A stretch of DNA of 35,373 nt from positions 1 to 35,373 of the forward strand of contig JBBRNH010000059.1 in NCBI GenBank assembly GCA_038230415.1, given 5' to 3'. The position numbers and the translations under genes are program-made. Of this stretch, positions 15,497 through 23,000 are shown one piece after another (position 1 is the first letter of the stretch; every line of letters starts with the position of its first letter). Origin of the DNA: JBBRNH01 sp038230415 (GTDB lineage: Bacteria; Bacteroidota; Bacteroidia; Cytophagales; Spirosomataceae). The notes under the pieces are model-generated. The model worked only from the letters and a program-made list of their open reading frames with translations, was not told the origin of the DNA and ran no database searches.

Positions 15497-16738
15497 ATGC
15501 AACCTACCACCGTCGCCAACCCCTACCGTGTTCTGTTTACGCTGCCCGTTATTGCCTGCGCCTTGGGCTTTTTCGTGGATGTGTATGACCTGCTGATTTT
15601 TAATATCGTCCGCGTTCCCAGTCTCGAATCACTTGGTCTGACCAAAGCCCAAATCTCAACTCAGGGAGCCTATATTCTCTACGGCCAACAGGCCGGGCTG
15701 CTGGTTGGCGGCATTTTGTGGGGCATCATCGGCGACAAACGGGGCCGGATTGCGGTGCTGTTTGGCAGTATCGTCACCTATTCGCTGGCGAATTTGGCCT
15801 GTGGGTTTGTGCAGTCGGTGCCGGTTTATGCCGTGTTGCGGTTCGTGGCCGGGGTCGGGCTGTCGGGCGAGTTGGGCGCGGCAATGGTGCTGGTGGCCGA
15901 AATCGTGCCAAAAGCCGTTCGGAGTTATGGCTCGTCGGTAGTGGCCGGTATTGGGTACTTAGGCGCGGGTGTGGCCTATCTCACGCAGGAGTTTTTTGAC
16001 TGGCGAACGGCCTTTTTCGTGGGTGGCGGCATGGGTCTGGCGTTACTTGTGCTGCGGGCCAGCGTGTTTGAATCGGGGCTGTTCGACACGCTCAAAACCG
16101 AGCAAAATACCGTGGAGCGCGGCAATTTCTGGCATTTCTTCAGCACCTGGCCTAACGCCCGGAAATATCTCCGGTGTGTGGCCGTTGGCCTGCCCACGTG
16201 GTTTGTAGTGGGTATTTTAGCTACGTTCAGCAACGAATTTGGCGAGGCAATGGGCATTGCCGAACCCATAAAACCGGGGCAGGCCGTGATGATGATTTAC
16301 GTTGGGCTGGCCGCTGGCGATCTGTTGTCGGGGCCGTTTAGCCAGTGGCTACAGTCGCGGAAATGGGCCATCATCTGGCTCTTGGTGTCGAGTGCGGTAC
16401 TGGCCGGGGTGTTTTTGTTCGGCGGCATCCGGTCGGCCCAAACCCTGTATTTGGTCTGCGGACTGGCAGGTTTCTGTACCGGCTACGTTGCCATGTACCT
16501 CACAATGGTGGCTGAGCAATATGGCACCAACCTGCGGGCAACGGCCACAACGTCGGTGCCGAGCATTGTGCGGGGCTTGGTTATCCCGATGACCTTATTG
16601 TTTCAGGCTCTGAAACCGGTGGCTGGCACATTGGTTGGCGCGGGGCTGCTGGGCGTGGTGGTGTATGCGCTGGCGTTCTGGTCGTTGAGCCGCATGGCCG
16701 AGACGTTTGGCAATGAACTGGCGTTTGTGGAAGGATGA
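15497..16738 (+). CDS. Major facilitator superfamily transporter (sugar/metabolite:H+ type)
   Basis: This 413-residue inner-membrane transporter has about twelve hydrophobic segments. The MFS loop 2-3 motif is GIIGDKRGRIAVL, matching the GxxxDRxGRR pattern. RFVAGVGLSGELGAAMVLVA in helix 4 is typical of the metabolite:H+ symporter group (shikimate/aromatic-acid or sialic-acid type). The middle loop is short (SVFESGLFDTLKTEQNTVER). The substrate is not deducible from sequence. The start at 15497 gives MQPTTVANPYRVLFTLPVI, which leads directly to helix 1. The longer version from 15440 adds 19 residues upstream and would start before the -7 box. It stands alone, divergent from the porin. Confidence 0.88.
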   Translation: MQPTTVANPYRVLFTLPVIACALGFFVDVYDLLIFNIVRVPSLESLGLTKAQISTQGAYILYGQQAGLLVGGILWGIIGDKRGRIAVLFGSIVTYSLANLACGFVQSVPVYAVLRFVAGVGLSGELGAAMVLVAEIVPKAVRSYGSSVVAGIGYLGAGVAYLTQEFFDWRTAFFVGGGMGLALLVLRASVFESGLFDTLKTEQNTVERGNFWHFFSTWPNARKYLRCVAVGLPTWFVVGILATFSNEFGEAMGIAEPIKPGQAVMMIYVGLAAGDLLSGPFSQWLQSRKWAIIWLLVSSAVLAGVFLFGGIRSAQTLYLVCGLAGFCTGYVAMYLTMVAEQYGTNLRATATTSVPSIVRGLVIPMTLLFQALKPVAGTLVGAGLLGVVVYALAFWSLSRMAETFGNELAFVEG

Positions 16739-16898
16739 ATCTAAAGGCAGAAATAGTTACGGCGAACTGTATGTGGTCGTTTTCCTGATGGAATACGGAG
16801 GACGTTCGGCCCCTGTTCGCAGCAGTTGGATTATACACGACGACGAAAACTTTCCGCGCTTAACAAGTTGTTACATCACCGACTAACTAAGCAAAAAC
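16739..16898. other. Intergenic gap with no recognised feature
   Basis: These 160 bp between the MFS and DUF4926 genes hold no open frame, repeat or promoter box that I can support. Confidence 0.5.
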
Positions 16899-17114
16899 AT
16901 GGATATTCTTAACCTGCACGATGTTGTTACCCTAACAAAAGCGTTGCCTGCCGAAAATTTACGTCGGGGCGACGTTGGCGTAATTATAGACATCGGCCCT
17001 GACAACCAGTATCTTCTGGAGTTTACGGATAAGAACGGCAAGACGCTGGCAATGCCGACCGTCTCTGCAAACGACGTGATGAAGATTTATTTAGAAACAG
17101 CACTCGTTGGTTAG
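16899..17114 (+). CDS. DUF4926 domain protein
   Basis: This 71-residue protein matches DUF4926, a small SH3-like beta-barrel family of unknown function. The typical pattern is seen: NLHDVVTLTKALPAENLRRG, then DVGVIIDIG, YLLEFTDKNGKTLAM and VSANDV. DUF4926 proteins are often found next to toxin-like proteins such as DUF6883, and are sometimes taken as immunity or antitoxin proteins. No such partner is visible here; the next gene encodes a small basic protein. The start MDILNLHDVV at 16899 is the usual N-terminus. Confidence 0.85.
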   Translation: MDILNLHDVVTLTKALPAENLRRGDVGVIIDIGPDNQYLLEFTDKNGKTLAMPTVSANDVMKIYLETALVG

Positions 17115-17122
17115 CGCAGATA

Positions 17123-17305
17123 ATGCCCAAACGAACCAACCCCGGCGAATTTCAGTCCTGGCAATCGGCCTCCGAACTCACGGCGGGCGTGGTGGACAAG
17201 CGCAACCACAAACGCGCCGATGCCAAACGCAACCGCCGAAACCGGCATTACGTCAAGCTCGTCATTCGCGAACGGCTCGACGATTTGCACGGTCAGGACG
17301 ACTAA
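17123..17305 (+). CDS. Small basic hypothetical protein
   Basis: This 60-residue protein is strongly basic (KRNHKRADAKRNRRNRHYVK) with a soluble N-terminus MPKRTNPGEFQSWQSASE. It has no signal peptide or membrane segment. Charge and size suggest binding to nucleic acid or ribosomes, but I do not recognise a family. It begins 8 bp after the DUF4926 stop, so both may be on one message. Support for the gene is its position between two real genes and its codon use, which is like the neighbours'. Confidence 0.55.
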   Translation: MPKRTNPGEFQSWQSASELTAGVVDKRNHKRADAKRNRRNRHYVKLVIRERLDDLHGQDD

Positions 17306-17313
17306 CGCCGTTC

Positions 17314-17321
17314 TATCTTTA
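17314..17321 (+). promoter_or_regulatory. -7 box for the Big_5 lipoprotein gene
   Basis: TATCTTTA (same octamer as at 8065) ends 23 bp before the ATG at 17345. A TTTG at 17284-17287 is 26 bp upstream, somewhat too far for a standard -33 box. Confidence 0.4.
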
Positions 17322-17344
17322 CGGTCGTTTTTCCCCGTTCATTC

Positions 17345-19027
17345 ATGCGTTTTTCTCTGTTGATTGTCGCGGCCCTGCTGTCGCTCCCGGTTTTGTTGAG
17401 TCGTTGCGCCCAGGTTGCCCAACCGCCGGGGGGCAAAAAAGATACTCTCGCGCCGGTTCTCACGCGCTCCGTACCGATTAACCGGGCCACCAATTTTGCC
17501 GGGCAGACAATCCTGCTCGAATTTAATGAATACGTCAAGGCCGAAAACCTCCAGCAAAAGCTGCTCATTACCCCGCAGGATAGCAATACGTTCATCCTCA
17601 AAGAATTACCAACGGCCCTGCGGCTGAATTTCAACAAACCGTTTAAACCCAACACCACTTACACCCTCAGTTTTGCCGATGCCATTCGGGATGTAACGGA
17701 GCGAAACGTGGCAAAAAATCCCAAGATTGTCTTCAGCACCGGCTCGTTTATTGACTCGCTCGATGTGAACGGGGTTGTGACTGATGCCGAAACCCGCAAG
17801 CCGATCTTAGGTTTTGCCGTTGGTCTGTTTGAGCCGACCGATACGCTGCCCATCAACCGCAAACGCCCCACCTATTTTGCCCGCACCGACAGCAACGGCA
17901 TTTATCAGATCGAAAACATCAAGGCAGGGCGTTACACCGTATTTGGGTTTCAGGATGCCGACTTAAATCTTGTTAATAATCAGCCCGGCGAGCGCGTGGC
18001 CTTCGCCGATTCTATACTGTTTTTAGGCCGCACCGACCGCGATTCACTGTTGAACGTAAACCGAAGTTCGGCCAATCGGAATCTCGTGGCGTTTGGGGCA
18101 TCACTCAAACCCCGCATCACCCGGCGCGAACGGACCGACGAGGTTATGGGCTTTGAACTGAGCGGGGGCGTGGCGGCTTATTCGCTGAAAATCACCGGCG
18201 TAGCCAACTCCACCGCCGTCCGCACCACGCCTGACACGCTGGTCTCGTTTCAGGAATCGCCGACGATGATCCGGGTCTATAAACAACCCGACCGGCTGCC
18301 CGGCGACACCGTTTATGTGGCACTCTCAGTGCAGGATTCGGTGGGTAACACCACTGATTTTAAGGAGCGGGTGTATTTTTCGCCCCTCAAAACCCGCGCC
18401 CGCGACCGGAAATTGCTCACCGCCGAGGTGCTGCCCGCGCCCGGTGCGCCCATTGACAACAGCCCGGCTTCGTTTACGCTGACATTTACCAAACCCGTCA
18501 AATCGTTTAATCCGGCGTTGGTCAGCATTTTTAAATCAGACAGTACCAAGACGTTGCCGCTCGACTCGGCCACGTTTCGGTGGAGCAACAATTTTGCCCG
18601 GCTCACGATCACCAAGCGGGCCAACCTCGCCGATACGCTGACGCTGTTCCTGAAAAAGGGCGCGTTTGTGAGTGTGCAAAACGATACCCTGCCCCGGCAA
18701 CGGCTCCGCTACCGCATTAATGACCCCGACAGTTATGGCCTGATTATGGGCAAGGTAACGCGCCCCGAAAAGAACGTGATCGTGGAACTGCTCGACGAGA
18801 AATACACGGTCATCCGGGCCAGCTACAACACGCCGAACTACACCTTTGCCCGGTTGCGGCCCGGTCGGTATCGGGTCAGAATCGTGATTGATGCCAATGG
18901 AAACAAACGGCGCGATGTGGGCAATATCCAGAGACGAATCCAGCCCGAGACGGTGATTTATTACCCCGGCGATAAAAACGGCTTTGTGCCGGTGAAGCAG
19001 GATTTCGAGATCGAGGTTGATTTTTAG
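17345..19027 (+). CDS. Ig-like (Big_5) domain lipoprotein
   Basis: This 560-residue lipoprotein is common in Bacteroidota. The signal MRFSLLIVAALLSLPVLLSRC has lipid attachment at C21, then AQVAQPPGGKKDTLAPVL, a very common opening for this group. A Big_5 (SbsA Ig-like) domain follows at about 35-125 (NRATNFAGQTILLEFNEYV, LRLNFNKPFKPNTTYTLSF). Next comes a carboxypeptidase-regulatory-like beta-sandwich at about 135-225 (NGVVTDAETRKPILGFAVGL, GIYQIENIKAGRYTVFGFQD). A second Ig-like part covers about 365-460 and a final regulatory-like domain lies near the end (RPGRYRVRIVIDANGNKRRD). It is probably a cell-surface structural or binding protein. Its stop is 5 bp before an inverted repeat. Confidence 0.9.
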   Translation: MRFSLLIVAALLSLPVLLSRCAQVAQPPGGKKDTLAPVLTRSVPINRATNFAGQTILLEFNEYVKAENLQQKLLITPQDSNTFILKELPTALRLNFNKPFKPNTTYTLSFADAIRDVTERNVAKNPKIVFSTGSFIDSLDVNGVVTDAETRKPILGFAVGLFEPTDTLPINRKRPTYFARTDSNGIYQIENIKAGRYTVFGFQDADLNLVNNQPGERVAFADSILFLGRTDRDSLLNVNRSSANRNLVAFGASLKPRITRRERTDEVMGFELSGGVAAYSLKITGVANSTAVRTTPDTLVSFQESPTMIRVYKQPDRLPGDTVYVALSVQDSVGNTTDFKERVYFSPLKTRARDRKLLTAEVLPAPGAPIDNSPASFTLTFTKPVKSFNPALVSIFKSDSTKTLPLDSATFRWSNNFARLTITKRANLADTLTLFLKKGAFVSVQNDTLPRQRLRYRINDPDSYGLIMGKVTRPEKNVIVELLDEKYTVIRASYNTPNYTFARLRPGRYRVRIVIDANGNKRRDVGNIQRRIQPETVIYYPGDKNGFVPVKQDFEIEVDF

Positions 19028-19032
19028 GAGAG

Positions 19033-19113
19033 TGGCACGCAAAGACGCGGAGACGCAAAGTTTTGTTTCGATAAGTGTAGAGAAACTTTGCGTCTCCGCG
19101 TCTTTGCGTGCCA
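19033..19113. repeat. Perfect 31-bp inverted repeat between convergent genes
   Basis: Arms 19033-19063 and 19083-19113 are identical over all 31 bp after reverse complement; the 19-bp loop is unrelated. The arm contains CGCAAAGACGCGGAGACGC, of a style widely seen between genes in many bacteria. It fills almost the whole space between the Big_5 stop (19027) and the antiporter stop (19117). It lacks a U-tract, so it is not a simple terminator. Confidence 0.95.
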
Positions 19114-19116
19114 GGT

Positions 19117-20289
19117 TTATTCCCTCCCCCGAAACCCAATCACCCCGCCCATCGTCACAAAGGCCGACAGAATTACGGTTACGAGCAAAACGCCGGGCGG
19201 AAAGCCGTTGATGGTGAGCGTTTTGGGGATGTTCAGGTATAGTAAAATCGTAATTAAACCACGCGGAGCAATGTAAGCCAATGGTTTCAGGATACCGCGA
19301 AAGGCTAATCGCAGAGTCAGGTACCGAACAGCCAGAATGGCCAGCACAAACAAAACACCCACCACCCAGGCATCAACGTCAGCCAGCACGGTAAGGTCGG
19401 CGGCATAGCCAAAGAGCAGGAAAAAGAACGTTCTGACTACAAACGACCCCTCGGCAGTCAGGTTTTTGAGTTGGTCAAATTCCTTCTCGAAGAGGTCATT
19501 TTTCAGGATTTGGTCGAGCCGTCCGCGAACAAACAGTTCGGTATTGTTGAGAAACAGGCCAAAAACCAAGATCAGCAGCAGCGACGACAGGTGATTGGCC
19601 TCGGCAATGCCGTAGACCAGCAGCAACACCGAAATAATGGGTAAAAACTTGACCGGGTGGTTAATCCGGCCAATCAGAAACAACAGCCCGAAACAGCACA
19701 CGACCGATACCATAGCCATCACCACCGTATCGCGCAGAAATGCGAACCCCGCCGACCAGACCGATGCCTGAGCGGTCAGCAAAAAATTAAAACCCGTTAC
19801 GCCGATGATGCTCGAAAAGGCAGTCTCGTAGGTCAGAAATTCGCGTTGCTCGCCTGATAGCGCGTTGCTGTTCAGGGCGGCCCGTGCGCTGCCGATCACG
19901 GCAAAGGGTAATGAATTGAGGAGACAACGATAAAATGTTTCTTCGATGAGCAGATACGTTACGCTGGCAATCAGCAGGGTGGTGAGCGTAATGGTCGAGA
20001 ATGCCATGAAGGCCGTTCGGCGGATGAGACCGAATTTTTCGGGGGGTAATTCCAGATCAAGCGCACCTTCGAGCACAATCAGAATCAGACCGAGGGTGCC
20101 GAGGGCAGATAGTGCCGGGGCCACAAACGGAACCTGCACGTCGAAATAGCCACTGATCCAGCGGGTGATGATGCCCAGCCCCAGCAATAAAATTACGGAG
20201 GGCGTTTTGATACGACTGCTGAAGAGGTCAAAGCTGTATGAAATCAGCACGGCTAAGCTCAATCCGATCAGTAAATAAGCTGAATCCAT
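19117..20289 (-). CDS. CPA1/NhaP-like cation:proton antiporter
   Basis: This 390-residue membrane protein has about 11-12 hydrophobic segments and resembles the short Na+/H+ exchanger-type antiporters of Bacteroidota. The N-terminal half contains VILLLGLGIITRW, GLILIVLEGALDLEL and LPFAVIGSARAALNS. The segment that in this group usually reads like TFSDILG is AFSSIIGV here (158-164), with Ser160 where an Asp is expected. A potential ion-binding acid is thus missing. E148 and E155 remain nearby. It may have changed ion coupling or be a transporter-like sensor; that is inference. The start at 20289 gives MDSAYLLIGLSLAV. A repeat lies 5 bp upstream and another abuts its stop. Confidence 0.8.
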   Translation of the reverse strand: MDSAYLLIGLSLAVLISYSFDLFSSRIKTPSVILLLGLGIITRWISGYFDVQVPFVAPALSALGTLGLILIVLEGALDLELPPEKFGLIRRTAFMAFSTITLTTLLIASVTYLLIEETFYRCLLNSLPFAVIGSARAALNSNALSGEQREFLTYETAFSSIIGVTGFNFLLTAQASVWSAGFAFLRDTVVMAMVSVVCCFGLLFLIGRINHPVKFLPIISVLLLVYGIAEANHLSSLLLILVFGLFLNNTELFVRGRLDQILKNDLFEKEFDQLKNLTAEGSFVVRTFFFLLFGYAADLTVLADVDAWVVGVLFVLAILAVRYLTLRLAFRGILKPLAYIAPRGLITILLYLNIPKTLTINGFPPGVLLVTVILSAFVTMGGVIGFRGRE

Positions 20290-20294
20290 AAATC

Positions 20295-20381
20295 GGTTTG
20301 TGGTTCGTAGTTCGTGATTTGTAGTTCGTGATTTGTAGTTACGCTCGCGTCAGCAAAACCACGAACTACAAACCACAAACC
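20295..20381. repeat. Inverted repeat with internal tandem 14-mers (TTTGTGGTTCGTAG type)
   Basis: Arms 20295-20316 and 20360-20381 are 22 bp and match at 21 positions. Between them TAGTTCGTGATTTG is repeated in tandem (20308-20321, 20322-20335). The right arm supplies the last codons and the stop of the CrtD-like gene. The left arm ends 5 bp from the antiporter start codon. Confidence 0.9.
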
Positions 20382-21877
20382 AGGTCAGTAGCAATCTTCG
20401 CCGAGTACAAGCACAACGGAATCCCCCCGCCGGGGTGAACGCTGCCCCCCACAAAGTACAGGTTTTCAAACTCATGCGAGAAATTGGCGTGGCGCAAAAA
20501 CGCGGCAAACCGATTGTTGCTGCTGTTGCCATACAATGCCCCCTGCGAACTTGACGTGCGGCTTTCGATGGTGCGCGGGTCCAGCACCGACTCCGTTTCG
20601 ATGAGTGCGCCAACGTCGGTGCCGAGGGCGCGGCTCAGTTTCAGAATCACATTTTGCCGGGCGCGGGCCGTGAGCGCGTCCCAATCCTGACCGGTATTAT
20701 TGGGCGCGTTGAGCAGAATAAACCAGTTTTCGCAGCCGGACGGTGCGTCGGTAGGGTTGTGTTTGCTGCTGATGTTGAGATACACCGTTGGGTCGTGGTG
20801 CAGGGTTTGTTGCCCGAAGAGTGCGTCAAATTCGGCGCGGTAATCATCGCTGAAAAAAATGTTATGCAACCCTAACTCACTGAACTGCTGCCGGATACCC
20901 CAGTAAAAAATTAACCCCGAACTCGACTTGGGTTGCCGCAAAATCCGTTCTGGCTGCCGGGCGTTGGGCAGGAGTTTACGAAACGTGCTGACCACATCCA
21001 TATTGGAGATGACCACATCGTAGTTTGTCGTTTGTGGTCTGCGGTTTGTAGTCTGTTCCTCAACGCCATAACTGATGGCGGTTATTCGTTTTTTGTTGGT
21101 TTCTAAAGCCGTAACGCGGGTGTTGAACTGGAAGGTCACGCCCAAATCCTGCGCCAGCTTAACCAAACTGTTGGTGATGCTGACCATGCCGCCCGCCGGA
21201 AAAAACGTGCCGATGTTGTACTCTAAGTGCGGAATAATATTGAGCGTGGCCGGGGTTTGGTACGGGTCAGAACCGTTGTAGGTGGCGTAGCGGTTAAAGA
21301 ACTGCACCAGTTTAGGGTGATTAAACCGGCGTTCGTTCGCGCTGTTCATCGTGCCAAACACGCCTAAGCGGGACAGGTTGCGATAGCCGCGCAGGGCATC
21401 GCGGTTGAGCCAGGTTGCGGCCTTGTGCAGCGAGCGGTGCAGAAACAGGTTAGCCGTGATGTCATATTTTTCGGCACTGTCGCGCAGGTGATCGGTGATG
21501 TGGGCAGCCGGTTCGCCAAACGTGGTTTCAACGTCGCGGGCAAAACGGTCGGTGTCGGCCCAGGCGGTCAGGCGCGTGTTATCGTCCCAAAAATACCGGC
21601 ACACTTCGTCAAGTTGCTGATAACCAAAGTAATCGGTTGGGTCTTTGCCCGCCAGCGTAAACAGTTCGTCAATAAGTTGCGGCATGGTAAAGAGCGACGG
21701 CCCGGCATCAAATCGGTATATTTCGCCATCGGGCCGGGTGTGGCTAAAGGTTGAGAGTTTACCACCGGGATAGGCGTTGGCTTCAAATACCGTAACGGTG
21801 TAGCCCTTCACGGCCAGGCGGATGGCCGAGGCAATGCCCGCAATACCGGCCCCGATAATGGCAGCAGATTTGTTCAT
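20366..21877 (-). CDS. crtD: Carotenoid desaturase of the CrtI/CrtD family
   Basis: This 503-residue FAD-dependent desaturase belongs to the CrtI family and most resembles the Bacteroidota 1-hydroxycarotenoid 3,4-desaturase CrtD. The FAD-binding motif AAIIGAGIAGIASAIRLA starts at residue 5, and VTVFEANAYPGGKLS at 28-42 completes it. FDAGPSLFTMPQLIDELF (56-73) and FPAGGMVSITNSL (226-238) are family blocks. The C-terminus has NLYFVGGSVHPGGGIPLCL, the second FAD contact. No other carotenoid gene is in the window. Residues 275-285 (QTTNRRPQTTN) and the last few residues derive from repeat DNA. The start at 21877 is fixed by the FAD motif. It follows the lipoprotein gene by 3 bp. Confidence 0.8.
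   Translation of the reverse strand: MNKSAAIIGAGIAGIASAIRLAVKGYTVTVFEANAYPGGKLSTFSHTRPDGEIYRFDAGPSLFTMPQLIDELFTLAGKDPTDYFGYQQLDEVCRYFWDDNTRLTAWADTDRFARDVETTFGEPAAHITDHLRDSAEKYDITANLFLHRSLHKAATWLNRDALRGYRNLSRLGVFGTMNSANERRFNHPKLVQFFNRYATYNGSDPYQTPATLNIIPHLEYNIGTFFPAGGMVSITNSLVKLAQDLGVTFQFNTRVTALETNKKRITAISYGVEEQTTNRRPQTTNYDVVISNMDVVSTFRKLLPNARQPERILRQPKSSSGLIFYWGIRQQFSELGLHNIFFSDDYRAEFDALFGQQTLHHDPTVYLNISSKHNPTDAPSGCENWFILLNAPNNTGQDWDALTARARQNVILKLSRALGTDVGALIETESVLDPRTIESRTSSSQGALYGNSSNNRFAAFLRHANFSHEFENLYFVGGSVHPGGGIPLCLYSAKIATDLVCGL
21021..21056. repeat. Repeat fragment inside the crtD coding region
   Basis: This stretch (TAGTTTGTCGTTTGTGGTCT and onwards) is of the same style as the intergenic repeat at 20295-20381. 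It is in frame and codes for QTTNRRPQTTN between two conserved strands. Only similar motifs are shared, not a long identical run. Confidence 0.7.
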
Positions 21878-21880
21878 AGA

Positions 21881-22762
21881 TTACTTCCGTCCGTAGTAAA
21901 ACAGCGATGTATTGGCGGTGTTGGCGGGCCGCTCGCTGCTGGTGAAATACCCTTTTGCGTTTTTATCGAAGCAGATAGCCTCGCCCTGCGGCTCCAGCCG
22001 ATACGCCAACTGCCGACCCGCCGTGCTTTGCAGCGCGTCGGCAATGGTTTGGCCCGCCTTGCGCTTCCAGTAAAAAACGTTAGTGTATGTCCGCACCAGA
22101 ATCTCGGTGCCATCGGGCGAGATGGCCGCACCCGTCACCACCGAAATCGGAATTTCGCCGAACGCCTGGAGTGTAGTCACGGCGTTGATATTCTGCGGAT
22201 AGCCCAGTTTGTACAACCGCACTTTTGCCTCGCGCTTGCTGATAATCCAGACATCCGACGTTTGGGGGTCAACAAACATAGCTTCAGCATCGCGGGGGCC
22301 GTCGGGATAAACGTAGTTAATCCGTTCGACGGTGCCGATTTTATCGGTCAGGCTTTTTGGTTCGGCAAAGCGGTAAATCTGGCAGGCGGACCGCACGGCG
22401 TTATTATCACCAATATCGCCCATGTAGATATAGTTCACGCCTGCCGTTGGCCCCGGCCCAATTGCCATCTCCTCCCAATCGGTATTCTGGGTGTTTGGCA
22501 CAGCAATGCGGCCTACGGCTTTGCCATCGTATCCGAGCAAGACCATTTCGGTGGGGTTGCCGCTGTCTTCTTCGAGCCATACGTGGCCGGGCATCGAGCG
22601 GCTGTCGGCCATGCCCGATGCTTCGTCGGCGGTACCGGACGCAATCACGGCCTGAGTAGGGTCAGTAGCAAATTGGGCATCTCCCGCATTTGGCGACAAC
22701 TTATCGCACGAAGAAACGGATAAAAAAAGGGTGGCATTAATCAAAATCAGGAATAGGCGCAT
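21881..22762 (-). CDS. Beta-propeller-like lipoprotein of unknown function
   Basis: This is a 293-residue lipoprotein. The signal MRLFLILINATLFLSVSSC puts the lipid on C19, followed by DKLSPNAGDAQ. The mature part looks like blades of a beta-propeller: WLEEDSGNPTEMVLLGYDGK, then WEEMAIGPG, NYIYMGDIGDNNAVRSACQI, EAMFVDPQTSDVWIISKR, and GAAISPDGTEILVRTYTNVF. Asp/Asn-rich turns suggest metal or sugar contact, but no catalytic motif is clear. I do not recognise a named family. The shorter start at 22762 is chosen because it gives a clean lipobox; the longer one from 22819 does not. It is 3 bp upstream of the crtD start, so the two are cotranscribed. Confidence 0.75.
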   Translation of the reverse strand: MRLFLILINATLFLSVSSCDKLSPNAGDAQFATDPTQAVIASGTADEASGMADSRSMPGHVWLEEDSGNPTEMVLLGYDGKAVGRIAVPNTQNTDWEEMAIGPGPTAGVNYIYMGDIGDNNAVRSACQIYRFAEPKSLTDKIGTVERINYVYPDGPRDAEAMFVDPQTSDVWIISKREAKVRLYKLGYPQNINAVTTLQAFGEIPISVVTGAAISPDGTEILVRTYTNVFYWKRKAGQTIADALQSTAGRQLAYRLEPQGEAICFDKNAKGYFTSSERPANTANTSLFYYGRK

Positions 22763-23000
22763 AACGAAGGAGAGTAATTGATGTATCAAAGTAACGCAAA
22801 CCGGCGCAAAACAGGGCAATTAACACTGAGTTGAATTGGCACTACTCTGTTCATTCTCTTTTAAAGTGATAGAGTAATCAAGAAAAAACTCAGGATATTG
22901 TTCTAAAATGCCGTTGAATAAGTAAATCTGTTAGGTAACGGTCTTAGATGTGGTAAGTTAATGCGTGTACAAGTGCCAAAACCAACCTAATTAATTTTCT
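22763..23000. other. Divergent upstream region of the propeller lipoprotein and susC
   Basis: The 238-bp AT-rich gap presumably holds promoters in both directions. I found no convincing TAnnTTTG box on either strand and no long repeat. Confidence 0.4.

Noticed and set aside
19033..19113. Simple intrinsic terminator
   Set aside because: The 31-bp perfect arms are far longer than usual and no T-run follows the stem on either strand. A dispersed palindromic repeat fits better.
20308..20340. CRISPR-like array because of tandem units
   Set aside because: Units are 14 bp with no spacers and only two full copies; no cas genes are near.
22028..22723. 231-residue open frame on the plus strand
   Set aside because: It is antisense to the propeller lipoprotein, which has a signal peptide, lipobox and coupling to crtD.
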